DNA of 64,000 bases from UBA1431 sp002329665 (lineage in GTDB: Bacteria; Bacillota; Clostridia; Christensenellales; UBA1431), in NCBI GenBank assembly GCA_040772545.1, contig JAXGXY010000007.1, forward strand, positions 8,086 to 72,085, written 5' to 3'. Both the position numbers and the translations under genes were made by a program. Each line of letters starts with the position of its first letter. Positions within the stretch are counted from its first letter, which is position 1. The notes under the pieces were generated by a model, which was not told the DNA's origin, made no database searches, and saw nothing but the letters and a program-made list of their open reading frames with translations. Below are positions 42,550 through 50,982 of the stretch, piece after piece.

Positions 42550-44043
42550 TTACCTGCCGACGATGCCCATCCGGTTTATCAGCATATCCAGGGCTTCGTC
42601 CATCGTGGTTATCACGCGCGCCGCCGCGTTGTAGGCGTGCTGGTACTTGAGCATGTTGGCCACTTCCTCGTCGATGGAGACGCCGGAAATGGAGATGCGG
42701 CTGGCTTCCTTGTTGCTGAGCATGACCTTTTGCATATCGGACATGTTCTTGCTGTAGCTCACCCTGATCGCGAGCGTGGAGACGATCGTGGTCATGTAGC
42801 CCTGGAAATTGTTTATCCCGCTGAGCGAACTGGAATTTATCACGGCGAGTATCGCGTGCGCGTTGAGGTTGTTGCCTTCCTGATGGTTCGCGGCGGTAAT
42901 CTCTACGTCGGACGCGGCGATGTTGTTGGGCGTCAACAGGATGGCGTCGTCGAGCTTGAAGTTGCCGGCCGTCACCGGCACCGCGCCGCCGAAATCGTCG
43001 AAGAAGTTCACCCCGGTGATGGACGCACCGCCGTTTTCGTCGCAGGGCAGCGTCCAGCCCTGGCTGTGTACCGCGTTGATCTCGTCCACCAGCGCGTTCA
43101 CTAGCGTGTTGAGGCTGTCCACCAGGTACGGTATGCCGTATTCGTCCTGGATGTTCCCGTCCCGGAGCTGGAGCGTGCCCTTGAGCGAGCCGCTCGTAAT
43201 CGTCACCGCGGCCGAGTCGCTCTCCCATATCACCTCGTTTAGCTCGTTGAGCCCGGTAAGCGGGTTGTAGCCCGTCTGCGCGGTAGCGAGCGCGCCCACC
43301 GTCGTGTGGCTCACCAGGTCGCGTCCGCCAAGCTGCACGTACAGCTGCCCCGACGGCGTATGGTAATAGGTGATGTCCACGATGCCCGAAAGTTGGTCCA
43401 GCAGGAGGTTGCGCTGGTCGCGCAGGTCGTTGGCCGTTTCCCCCGTGATCTCGTATTCCTCGATGGTCTTGTTCAGGTGGGCGATGCTCTCGGCGATCTC
43501 GTTGACCTTCCCTGTCAGCGTATCCACGGACAGGTCATAGACGGTCTGCTGGTCGCTGAGCTTGCCGTGATAGTAGTTGAGCGTCGACGTGAGCTGCATG
43601 GCCTTGCTCTGCACCTCTGCGCGCACCTCGTAGTCGGTGGGGTTGTTGGCGAGGTCCTGGAAGCTGTTGAAGAATTCGGACAGCGTCTTGCTGATGCTCA
43701 TGCTTGAGAGTTCGTCGAACATCGTCTCGATGTCCGTAAGGCCTGCGGTGAGCTTGTCGAGATAGCCCGCGTCCGCGTTTTCCTTCCTGAACTGCCTGTC
43801 CAGGAACTCGTCGCGGATCTGGTTGACGGCGTCGACGCTCACGCCCCCGCCCACCGACGCGCATTCGCTCAGGGCGAACTGCGTAAAGCCCACCGCCGGG
43901 ACTTTGGACGTGGTAAGCAGGCGCTGGCGCGTGTAGCCGACCGTGTCGGCGTTGGATATGTTGTGGCCGGTGACGTTGAGCGCGTACTGGCTGGCCACAA
44001 GGCCGGTCCTGGCCACTTCGAATCCGTAAAACGTGGAACTCAT
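42550..44043 (-). CDS. flgK: Hook-filament junction protein FlgK (HAP1)
   Basis: The 497-residue protein carries the N-terminal rod-hook signature (LVASQYALNVTGHNISNADTVGYTRQ) and a C-terminal helix ending in SIDEEVANMLKYQHAYNAAARVITTMDEALD. It forms the first junction ring on the hook. FlgN, its chaperone, is encoded directly upstream. Length is normal. Confidence 0.95.
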   Translation of the reverse strand: MSSTFYGFEVARTGLVASQYALNVTGHNISNADTVGYTRQRLLTTSKVPAVGFTQFALSECASVGGGVSVDAVNQIRDEFLDRQFRKENADAGYLDKLTAGLTDIETMFDELSSMSISKTLSEFFNSFQDLANNPTDYEVRAEVQSKAMQLTSTLNYYHGKLSDQQTVYDLSVDTLTGKVNEIAESIAHLNKTIEEYEITGETANDLRDQRNLLLDQLSGIVDITYYHTPSGQLYVQLGGRDLVSHTTVGALATAQTGYNPLTGLNELNEVIWESDSAAVTITSGSLKGTLQLRDGNIQDEYGIPYLVDSLNTLVNALVDEINAVHSQGWTLPCDENGGASITGVNFFDDFGGAVPVTAGNFKLDDAILLTPNNIAASDVEITAANHQEGNNLNAHAILAVINSSSLSGINNFQGYMTTIVSTLAIRVSYSKNMSDMQKVMLSNKEASRISISGVSIDEEVANMLKYQHAYNAAARVITTMDEALDMLINRMGIVGR

Positions 44044-44052
44044 GCGAACACC

Positions 44053-44550
44053 TCACGCCGAATAATCGTAAACGCCCTTTTTCTTCACCGGTTCTCCTTC
44101 CACGGCGCCCCGCTCCGTATACGTCGAAGCGGGGGACTGCGTCAGCGAGCAGATCATGACGCCGATCTGGCTGAGCTGGAGACCGATGAGTTTTTCGTTG
44201 ATCCTGTTGAGCTGCATCTGCGCCGCGATCACGGCCTTGAGCTGATCTCTCAGCGTTTCGAGTGGCGCCCTCTCCTTCACGCCCAGCCGGTCGCAGATCG
44301 TTTCGAGGTTCGCGTCCTCTTTTGCGATCCCCATGACCTGCGCGAGGCCGCGCACACAGCCCATGCGCTCGGCTTCCAACCGGCCCAGTTCCTCAACCTG
44401 CGCCGTCTCACAGCGGGTCAGGTTCTCGAGCACCCTGATGTCGCCCCGGATAACGGCCTTTTGTTTCGTTTTCGAATTGTCCACCGCCGCCTGCAGCAGC
44501 TCATGCTGCCTGCGCAGTATGCGGACGAGCTCCGCCGTTTCTTCCTGCAT
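44053..44550 (-). CDS. flgN: FlgK/FlgL export chaperone FlgN
   Basis: The 165-residue, mostly helical protein starts at ATG 44550 behind GGAGGG and lies between flgM and flgK. FlgN chaperones FlgK and FlgL to the export gate. The longer frame to 44889 runs through flgM in another phase and is not real. The C-terminal tail EPVKKKGVYDYSA is less conserved. Confidence 0.88.
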   Translation of the reverse strand: MQEETAELVRILRRQHELLQAAVDNSKTKQKAVIRGDIRVLENLTRCETAQVEELGRLEAERMGCVRGLAQVMGIAKEDANLETICDRLGVKERAPLETLRDQLKAVIAAQMQLNRINEKLIGLQLSQIGVMICSLTQSPASTYTERGAVEGEPVKKKGVYDYSA

Positions 44551-44570
44551 GTTCCACCCTCCGTTATTCA

Positions 44571-44870
44571 CTACATGCCGAGGTCGGCAAGCATCGTTTC
44601 GAGCATCTTGTCCGCTATATCGCGGCCGGATACGCTGAAGGTCCCCGTCCGCACCTGGCGCGTGATCTCTTCGATCTCCCTGAGTTCGTCCGCGGTCCGC
44701 GAAACATCGACGCCGCGCGCCGTTTTCATCACGGATGCAAACGCGACGGCGTTGTCCGAAAGCTCGACCTTGTCCCTTGCGGGCGTGCTCTTGCCCCGGT
44801 CCTCTCTGATGCGGGCGCCGGACATGAATTTTTTTATCATCATCTGTTGGTTTACCGAATCGATCTTCAT
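44571..44870 (-). CDS. flgM: Anti-sigma-28 factor FlgM
   Basis: The 99-residue protein has the family pattern: a disordered N-terminus and C-terminal helices that bind sigma D (KVELSDNAVAFASVMKTAR...LREIEEITRQVRTGTFSVSGRDIADKML). It holds late genes off until hook completion allows its export. The start at 44870 has GGAGGT upstream. It is encoded with yvyF and flgN as usual. Confidence 0.93.
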   Translation of the reverse strand: MKIDSVNQQMMIKKFMSGARIREDRGKSTPARDKVELSDNAVAFASVMKTARGVDVSRTADELREIEEITRQVRTGTFSVSGRDIADKMLETMLADLGM

Positions 44871-44899
44871 CGAAAACACCTCCGCGCATCCGTCCGCTC

Positions 44900-45382
44900 T
44901 TAATCGTCGTCGTACAGGCGTATGTTCCTGAAAGGCTTCGCCGCCGAATCGGTGCCCGTTTCCCTCTCGCGGTGCGAAGATTCCTGCTCGCGGTGCGAAG
45001 ATTCCCGCTCGCGGTGCGAGGATTCCCGCGGTTCGCGCCTTTTCTCCCCGGCGGGAGCGTTTGCCCGGGCGAACCCTTCCATCATCTTTTTGCAGCCGCC
45101 GCAGAATTTTCCCTCTTCGATCGCCCTGCCGCAGACCCCGCAGCGCATGGTATAATGCGTATACTCCTGCAGGCGTTCGTCCCTGAGGAGCTGGAGCACG
45201 ATCTTTTCCTCGAGGCCCGTGGCCTTCGTGATGTCGGTCGCGTTCGCCTTGGGGTGGCTGTCCAGGTACGCGCGGACCGTCACGAACGCGTCGTCCATTT
45301 TCTGCACGCATTCCGGGCAGAAACTATCGCTGATCCCCTGGTAGAGCCTGCGGCACCACCGGCAGGTACGGATTTTCTCCAT
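44900..45382 (-). CDS. yvyF: Flagellar operon protein YvyF (TIGR03826 type)
   Basis: The 160-residue protein has two zinc-ribbon-like Cys clusters: CRWCRRLY/CPECVQKM near the N-terminus and CGVCGRAI/CGGCKKM around 80-98. A winged-helix-like middle segment (KANATDITKATGLEEKIVLQLL) lies between them. After residue 115 it carries three copies of a seven-residue ESSHRER-type repeat. YvyF genes precede flgM across Firmicutes; the molecular role is not settled. Confidence 0.88.
   Translation of the reverse strand: MEKIRTCRWCRRLYQGISDSFCPECVQKMDDAFVTVRAYLDSHPKANATDITKATGLEEKIVLQLLRDERLQEYTHYTMRCGVCGRAIEEGKFCGGCKKMMEGFARANAPAGEKRREPRESSHRERESSHREQESSHRERETGTDSAAKPFRNIRLYDDD
44966..45028 (-). repeat. 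Three 21-bp tandem repeats inside yvyF
   Basis: Three in-frame 21-bp units with only a few base differences encode the ESSHRER/Q heptads near the YvyF C-terminus. The tract keeps the reading frame when copy number changes. Confidence 0.88.
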
Positions 45383-45408
45383 CGTGTTTCCCTCCGGCCC
45401 AAGCAGCG

Positions 45409-46176
45409 TTACCTGCGCAGGTTGTTCGCGACCGACTCCATTTCATCCGCCGTGGTAATCGCCCGGCTGATGAGGGAGTAGGCCCTCTGCGCGCGCATCA
45501 GCTTCGTTATCTCGTCGACCAGGTCCACGTTCGAGCTTTCCGCGCACCCCTGTCTCACCCTGGCGTCCCCGGCCTCCTTCGCCGGGCCGGACGCCTCCGA
45601 GGGCGCATAGCAATTGCCGCCCGTCTTAAAAAGGCCCTGCGGATTGTCGAACGCCGCGATCCCGAGGGCCGCAAACGGCGTCCCCGCCGCGTCGGACAGG
45701 ACGCCGGCTTCGCTGCAGGTGACGCCTTCGACGTCGCCGGGCAACCCGATGCGCCCTCCCGAATCGTCGAGCACGTAGTAGCCCTGCTGCGTCACCAGGT
45801 ACGCGCCGCCGTCCTCGACGGAAACCGAGAACAGGCCGCAACGCGTGTAAAGCGTCTCGCCCTGCGCGCCGGACACCGTGAAGAACCCTTCGCCTTCCAG
45901 CGCGAAATCCAGCGCACGCCCGGTCATACGGACCGTCCCCTGGCAAAAATCCGTCATCGTGTCCGAAACGAGCACGCCGTGACCGAGCCCGAGGTTCTTC
46001 GTGCCGTCCTGCGGCTGCAGCGGGCTGCGCATCGTCTGGTACACCGCGTCCTTGAAACACACGCGCGACGACTTGAACCCGTCGGTGTCGATGTTCGCGA
46101 CGTTGTTGGCGATGGCGTCGATCCTCAGCTGCTGGTTCTTCGCGCCCGTCGCGGCCGTATGCAGAGACTGTATCAT
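45409..46176 (-). CDS. flhP: Flagellar rod/hook-basal body protein (FlhP-like, FlgF/FlgG family)
   Basis: The 255-residue protein has the rod N-terminus (AATGAKNQQLRIDAIANNVANIDTDGFKSSRV) and the C-terminal ESSNVDLVDEITKLMRAQRAYSLISRAITT helix. Together with the paralogous gene upstream it should form the distal rod. Which of the pair corresponds to FlgG and which to FlgF is assigned by order to Bacillus flhO-flhP, not by detailed comparison. Confidence 0.85.
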   Translation of the reverse strand: MIQSLHTAATGAKNQQLRIDAIANNVANIDTDGFKSSRVCFKDAVYQTMRSPLQPQDGTKNLGLGHGVLVSDTMTDFCQGTVRMTGRALDFALEGEGFFTVSGAQGETLYTRCGLFSVSVEDGGAYLVTQQGYYVLDDSGGRIGLPGDVEGVTCSEAGVLSDAAGTPFAALGIAAFDNPQGLFKTGGNCYAPSEASGPAKEAGDARVRQGCAESSNVDLVDEITKLMRAQRAYSLISRAITTADEMESVANNLRR

Positions 46177-46197
46177 TTCTAACGCTCCAAATCCGTA

Positions 46198-46953
46198 TTA
46201 AAGCCGGCCGATGTCGTTTACGGCGCGCCCGAACGTTTCGTCCGTGATCTGGATGATCCTCTGGTTGGTCTCGTAGGCGCGCTGCACCTCGATCATCCGC
46301 ACGACCTCGTCCACCACGTCCACGTTCGAGTTTTCCAGATATTCCTGGCGCACCTTATACCCCTCGGCCCGCAGTTCCTGCTGGTTCGCGTAGTTTACGA
46401 ACAGGCTGTCGCCGGCTTTGCGCAGCCCGCCTTCGTCGGCGAAGGCCGCCATGCGCAGCGTATCGATCCGCCTCCCGCCGGCTCCCACAGCGCCGGTTTC
46501 GTCCACGGAAAAATCGGCGGTCCCCACGCGTACGGGCCCGTTTTCCCCGAGCACGGCGTGGCCGTCGGCCGTGACGAGGTACCCGTTTGCGTCCACTTTA
46601 AAGTTGCCCGCGCGCGTGTACATAACCCCCGCGGGCGTACGCACGGTGAAAAACGCGTCGCCCTCTATCGCGAGATCGGTGGAAAGCCCGGTCTCTTCGA
46701 CAGGCCCCTCGGAAAGCGAGGTGTGGATCTCGTCGATGTGCACGCCCGTGTTGAGCGGACCGACTTGTTTGGAAACGTTGACTATCCCCGGATCGTTGAT
46801 CCTCTCGATCATCATGTCCGCGAAGGACCGCGTGAGCAGTTCGTCGGATTTGTACCCCGAAGTCTCCGCGTTCGCGATGTTGTTGGTCAGTACGTTCATA
46901 CGGCTCGCCTGCGTGAGCATGCCCGTCCCCGAGATGTAGAGCCCCCTAAGCAC
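46198..46953 (-). CDS. flhO: Flagellar rod/hook-basal body protein (FlhO-like, FlgF/FlgG family)
   Basis: The 251-residue rod protein opens LRGLYISGTGMLTQASRMNVLTNNIANAETSGYKSDE and ends with the conserved ENSNVDVVDEVVRMIEVQRAYETNQRIIQ helix. It is paralogous to the gene 21 nt downstream. The 170 bp between its start and the 106-residue gene upstream hold no evident gene. GGAGG precedes the ATG. Confidence 0.85.
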   Translation of the reverse strand: MLRGLYISGTGMLTQASRMNVLTNNIANAETSGYKSDELLTRSFADMMIERINDPGIVNVSKQVGPLNTGVHIDEIHTSLSEGPVEETGLSTDLAIEGDAFFTVRTPAGVMYTRAGNFKVDANGYLVTADGHAVLGENGPVRVGTADFSVDETGAVGAGGRRIDTLRMAAFADEGGLRKAGDSLFVNYANQQELRAEGYKVRQEYLENSNVDVVDEVVRMIEVQRAYETNQRIIQITDETFGRAVNDIGRL

Positions 46954-47123
46954 CGCACCGCCTCCTTTAATTTGGGCGCATGTTGCCGCCTGTTTTCTTT
47001 ATCGGTTATTCTCCCCAAAATCTTCACGCAAAAGGCCAGCCGTGCCGGGCAAAAATGAAGCGAAACGTTCATGTTGCGCAAACGCCCCGTCGGCGAAACG
47101 TAAAAAACCCGCCCCGTCATTTC

Positions 47124-47444
47124 TTAGATCCGGATGTCGAATTTCGAATCGCTCTCGTACCGGCGCCGTGCCGCGTCGGACGGGGTTTTCGCTTTCCTGC
47201 GCTGCTTTTTCTTTGGATCGGCTGCCTGCTGCCTCGCGCCCCGCTCCCGGCTTTCCTTGATCCTGACGTCCCCGTCGGGGCCGGTCACGCCCACGGTCTG
47301 TTGGAGTTCGCGCTGGGCGCGCGCTTTCATTTCCTTGGTAAACGCATCCTGGGACACGTCCGTCCGGTGCAGTTGATGGCTGCTGTCCTTGGCGAAATCG
47401 GCTGTCCGCTGGATCATTCCCTGCGTCTCGATAATGTTTGTCAC
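47124..47444 (-). CDS. Flagellar-locus protein of unknown function
   Basis: The 106-residue, highly charged soluble protein has an acidic/neutral first half and a strongly basic second half (DPKKKQRRKAKTPSDAARRRYESD). It has no signal, membrane helix or Cys. It lies between sigD and flhO in the same orientation, so it is probably co-expressed with the basal body. I do not recognise a family; an RNA-binding or assembly role would be guesswork. Confidence 0.6.
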   Translation of the reverse strand: MTNIIETQGMIQRTADFAKDSSHQLHRTDVSQDAFTKEMKARAQRELQQTVGVTGPDGDVRIKESRERGARQQAADPKKKQRRKAKTPSDAARRRYESDSKFDIRI

Positions 47445-47488
47445 GGCGTTCGCCTCCTATCGGCGCGGCTCCTGTCCGGCCGCCGTGG

Positions 47489-48307
47489 TCAGCCGAACAG
47501 GGTGTCTTTGAGTTTGTCCTTGAGCTTGAGGAGCGTGCGCGAATGGATCTGCGACACCCACGACTCGGACACCTGCAGGATCCTGGCTATCTCCTTGAAC
47601 GTGAGTTCCTTGTAATAGTAAAGCGCGATGACGGTCTTCTCGTTGTAGGGGAGGGCGTCGATGATCGTGCCCAGCGCGTCGCGTATCTCGATCCTTTCCA
47701 CCTGCGCGGCCGTGGAAAGGTCCTCGCGGTTGGCGAGCCTGCGCTCATGGGACCCGGCGAGCAGCACGTCCTCGAAATGCACGATGTTGAACATGTGCGA
47801 CCGGTCGATGAGCTTTCTCAGTTCGGCGACGCTCATGTCCATGTAGTCGGCGATTTCTGTCTCGGTTGGCTCGCGCCCCAGCATGCCCTCCAGTTCGCTC
47901 GACGCCTTGCCGAGCGCGTTGATCTTGCGGCGAAGGCTCGAGGGCGCCCAGTCCTGTTTGCGCATGCTGTCCAGGATCTCGCCGCGCACGCGGCGCACGG
48001 CGTAGGTTTCGAACTTGACATTGCGCTTCACGTCGTATTTTTCTATAGCGTCCATCAGCCCGATCACGCCGCAGCTGAACAGGTCGTCGTAATCGTTGTG
48101 GTTGCCGTAGGTCGGCATCATGCGCGCGACAATGCTCTTGACCAAATACAGATAATGGGTGAGCAGGACGTTTTTGTCCTCCGGGGTTCGCGTCTTGTTA
48201 TACTCCGACCAGGCCTTTTCGACGGCGGCCTCGTCGGTTTTCGCGCGCCCCGTGATGGCGGGGACGTTTTGATGCTCGAATCGTTTTGCGGTATTCGGCG
48301 CAATCAT
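47489..48307 (-). CDS. sigD: Flagellar RNA polymerase sigma factor SigD (FliA/WhiG family)
   Basis: The 272-residue sigma-70-type factor has region 2 (YLVKSIVARMMPTYGNHNDYDDLFSCGVIGLMDAIEKYD), region 3, and a region 4 helix-turn-helix (LTFKEIARILQVSESWVSQIHSRTLLKLKDKL). It should drive hag, fliD and other late genes through the TAAA/GCCGATA promoters seen here and is held by FlgM. The ATG at 48307 follows AAGGAG and overlaps the stop of the PilZ gene. Confidence 0.96.
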   Translation of the reverse strand: MIAPNTAKRFEHQNVPAITGRAKTDEAAVEKAWSEYNKTRTPEDKNVLLTHYLYLVKSIVARMMPTYGNHNDYDDLFSCGVIGLMDAIEKYDVKRNVKFETYAVRRVRGEILDSMRKQDWAPSSLRRKINALGKASSELEGMLGREPTETEIADYMDMSVAELRKLIDRSHMFNIVHFEDVLLAGSHERRLANREDLSTAAQVERIEIRDALGTIIDALPYNEKTVIALYYYKELTFKEIARILQVSESWVSQIHSRTLLKLKDKLKDTLFG

Positions 48308-48951
48308 TGTAATCTCCTTCTTTTCATCTCCTGGGCGCGCATGAACCGGGCCAGCCTGCGCAGTTCGGCCGGCGCGCACTGCGTGAATTGGATGCCCAGC
48401 GCGTACATTTCATTGGCGGTGTTGAGCTTCGAATGATGCACTACCTCGCCGGCAGCCTCTACGGTGCCTTTCCCCTCAAGGTCGACAAAGCAGGTGAGCT
48501 TCGTGCCTCTTTCATAGAGCCGGGGCGACTTAATACAGACGCCGCCGAGGCTGATGTTTAACGTCCGCGTTTTAAACTCCCCGCCGTCGCCGTCGAGTAT
48601 CCGGATCCTCACGCTGCAGGAAACGGGCAAACGGTAGTTTTCCCGCCGCTGCAGCTTCGTCAGCCGTGAACAGGGTTTGACGTGGTACATCCTAACAGTG
48701 TCGGTCCATATGCCCTGGGTCACCACCGCCTTATAGGAGAATATCCCGTTGGCCTCCCAGAACCCGACCTCGATCTGCGCGCCGTCCTCGATGAACACGG
48801 GCGCGCCGCGGCTGACAGGCATGGCCAGCAGGACGGCGTTTTCCTCCCGCACGTCCCGGACGCTGGTGATGAACACGATCCCGTCCCTGACGATGAAAAC
48901 ACGTTTTCCCACATAAAGATACTTGCTCAGATCCATTGGTTTATCCTGCAT
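48304..48951 (-). CDS. YcgR-type PilZ protein (c-di-GMP flagellar brake)
   Basis: The 215-residue protein has an N-terminal YcgR-like beta domain (about 8-95) and a C-terminal PilZ domain with both c-di-GMP motifs intact: Arg103-x-x-x-Arg107 (RENYR) and Asn132-x-Ser134-x-x-Gly137 (NISLGG). The family slows or locks the motor when c-di-GMP is high. It sits between flhG and sigD, overlapping both, so it is made together with the export gate and late sigma factor. Confidence 0.92.
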   Translation of the reverse strand: MQDKPMDLSKYLYVGKRVFIVRDGIVFITSVRDVREENAVLLAMPVSRGAPVFIEDGAQIEVGFWEANGIFSYKAVVTQGIWTDTVRMYHVKPCSRLTKLQRRENYRLPVSCSVRIRILDGDGGEFKTRTLNISLGGVCIKSPRLYERGTKLTCFVDLEGKGTVEAAGEVVHHSKLNTANEMYALGIQFTQCAPAELRRLARFMRAQEMKRRRLQ

Positions 48952-49813
48952 TTTCCGTTTGCCTCCCGAAAAGCCTGTTGAGAAAATGCGAAAGCCCCTG
49001 TCCCCTCCCCCCGGCGATGGGTACGTCCAGGTACTTCGAGGCGATCGATTGGATGTTCTGCGCCGCCGGGCTGTCCGGGTATCCGACGAGCAGCGGCACC
49101 TGCGACTTCACCGCCAGCGCCACGCTCGGGTCCCTGAGGATGAACCCCGTCTTGTTCAGATCGAGTTGCATGTTCTTCTTCACGACGCGGACAAACCCGT
49201 TGAGCATCTCGTTGCCTTCCTTGTTCGAAGTGACGAGGTTCACGATGAGGCGCAGCTTCGGGCTGTCCTCGAACCGGTTCACCGTCTTAATCAGCGCATA
49301 TGCGTCCATGATCGCGGTCGGTTCGGGGGTCGTGATGACGATGGCTTCATCGCTGGAGCGGACCACCCTGAGCACGACGTCGGACAGGCCTGCGCCGGTG
49401 TCCAGCAGGATGATGTCGGCGATGTCCTCCAGCCGGCACATCTGCGAGACGAGGCGGGCGACCCTGGCTTCGTCGAGCGAGATCAGTTCGTACACCCCCG
49501 ACCCGCCCGAGATGAACTTCACGCCGTGGTGGCCTTCGCTGATCACGTCCCGGATGTCCCGTTCCCCGCCGATGACGCTGGAGAGGTCGTGGACCACCGA
49601 AACGCCCAGCATCACGTCGATGTTGGCCAGCCCGAAGTCGGCGTCGATAATGAGGATCCTCTTGCCCAGCCGGCTCAGCGCGATGGCGAAGTTTACGGCA
49701 AAACTGGTCTTGCCCACGCCGCCTTTCCCGCTGGACACCGAGATCACATGCGTTTTGGGGAGCGACCTTTGTTCGATCACCCGCTCCTTTAATTTGCTAA
49801 CCTGCTCAAGCAT
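48941..49813 (-). CDS. flhG: Flagellar number regulator FlhG (MinD-like ATPase)
   Basis: The 290-residue ATPase has a deviant Walker A SGKGGVGKTSFAVNFA (about 28-43), switch II DTGAGLSD near 130, and a C-terminal membrane-targeting helix. FlhG sets flagellar number and stimulates FlhF. It overlaps the end of flhF by 25 nt and the start of the PilZ gene by 11 nt. Confidence 0.94.
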   Translation of the reverse strand: MLEQVSKLKERVIEQRSLPKTHVISVSSGKGGVGKTSFAVNFAIALSRLGKRILIIDADFGLANIDVMLGVSVVHDLSSVIGGERDIRDVISEGHHGVKFISGGSGVYELISLDEARVARLVSQMCRLEDIADIILLDTGAGLSDVVLRVVRSSDEAIVITTPEPTAIMDAYALIKTVNRFEDSPKLRLIVNLVTSNKEGNEMLNGFVRVVKKNMQLDLNKTGFILRDPSVALAVKSQVPLLVGYPDSPAAQNIQSIASKYLDVPIAGGRGQGLSHFLNRLFGRQTENAG

Positions 49814-50982
49814 GCGCTCTCCTCCCTGAACGTCCTTCGCAGAATCTCGTCAATGTCCGCGATCTGGATGTCGTCTGGGACGTTCTGCCCGGTCGCGACG
49901 TAGGACAGCGGACGCCCGGACAGCCATTTCGCGTTGAGGATCGTGGCGGTCGAGTCCGTCTCGTCCGTCTTGGTGACCAGCAGCTTGTAGTCGCGAAGAC
50001 AGTTGTAGTTTTTGATGATCTCCCTGCAGGCCCTCGAGCTGGTCGGCGCCGCGATCACCAGGTACACCTCGCCGGCCCCGCTAAGGCGGACAAGCTTCTC
50101 GATGTCGGACTGGTGCTGGAGGTCGCCCGGTTTCTTGCCGGCCGTGTCGATGAAAACGATGTCCTTGTCCTCGTGCTCGTTGAGCGCCTGCACGATCTCC
50201 TCGGGCGCATACACCGCGCTCAGCGGCGTCCCTATGATGTCCGCGTACGCCTTGAGTTGCTCGTGCGCCGCGAGGCGGTAGGTGTCGGTGTTGATGAGGC
50301 CGACCCTCAGTTTTTCCTCCAGCGTGTAATGCGCCGCGAGCTTGATGAGCGACGTGGTCTTGCCCACTCCCGTCGGCCCGAAAAGGATGGCCACCGTCCG
50401 TTCGAACCGCCGCACCCTGATCGGCTCCGGCTTCCCGAGCAGGTCGGCCAACACCTGTCTCACCGCCTCGTCGATGCCCATGCCCCGCGCCTTTGCCGCC
50501 CGCTTCGCCTTCCGGCTCACGCTCAGCGCCATGTCTTCGATAAGGTCCATGCCCGATAGCTTCCCGGCCAGCGCGTCCACGTCCGCGTCGCCGGGCTCGG
50601 CCTGCAGGGCCGCCACAGGGCGGGCAGGCGCTATCGCCGGGGCGGGCGTCGCGGGGGCCTCGGGAGGGCGCTTGATCATCGCCTGCATGTCGCTGATCTT
50701 CCCGTTGAGTTCCCTTATTTTCTGCTCCCGTCCGCTTTCCGCCTGCTGCGCGGGTTTTTCGGGCGCGCGCCACGCTTCGTCGGGAAGCCTGACCACAACG
50801 GGCTCCCTTCTTTGCGGTTCGTAGGCGACCACCACTTCCACCATCGGCGGGGAGAATAACCGGCGGAGCCCTTTTTTGCGGATCGGTTTGTTGTGCAGGA
50901 TGACGGCGTCGGGACCGAGTTCCTCGCGTATCCTGCGCGTCGCTTCCATCATGTCTTTTGCTATGTACCGTTTGATATTCAT
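49789..50982 (-). CDS. flhF: Flagellar placement GTPase FlhF
   Basis: The 397-residue SRP-type GTPase has a basic N-terminal B domain (about 1-150, with a Pro-rich linker) and an NG domain with G1 GPTGVGKTTSLIKLA near 212, DTYR, DTAGK and TKTDE motifs. It marks the site of basal-body assembly. Its ATG overlaps the flhA stop. Confidence 0.95.
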   Translation of the reverse strand: MNIKRYIAKDMMEATRRIREELGPDAVILHNKPIRKKGLRRLFSPPMVEVVVAYEPQRREPVVVRLPDEAWRAPEKPAQQAESGREQKIRELNGKISDMQAMIKRPPEAPATPAPAIAPARPVAALQAEPGDADVDALAGKLSGMDLIEDMALSVSRKAKRAAKARGMGIDEAVRQVLADLLGKPEPIRVRRFERTVAILFGPTGVGKTTSLIKLAAHYTLEEKLRVGLINTDTYRLAAHEQLKAYADIIGTPLSAVYAPEEIVQALNEHEDKDIVFIDTAGKKPGDLQHQSDIEKLVRLSGAGEVYLVIAAPTSSRACREIIKNYNCLRDYKLLVTKTDETDSTATILNAKWLSGRPLSYVATGQNVPDDIQIADIDEILRRTFREESACLSRLAN

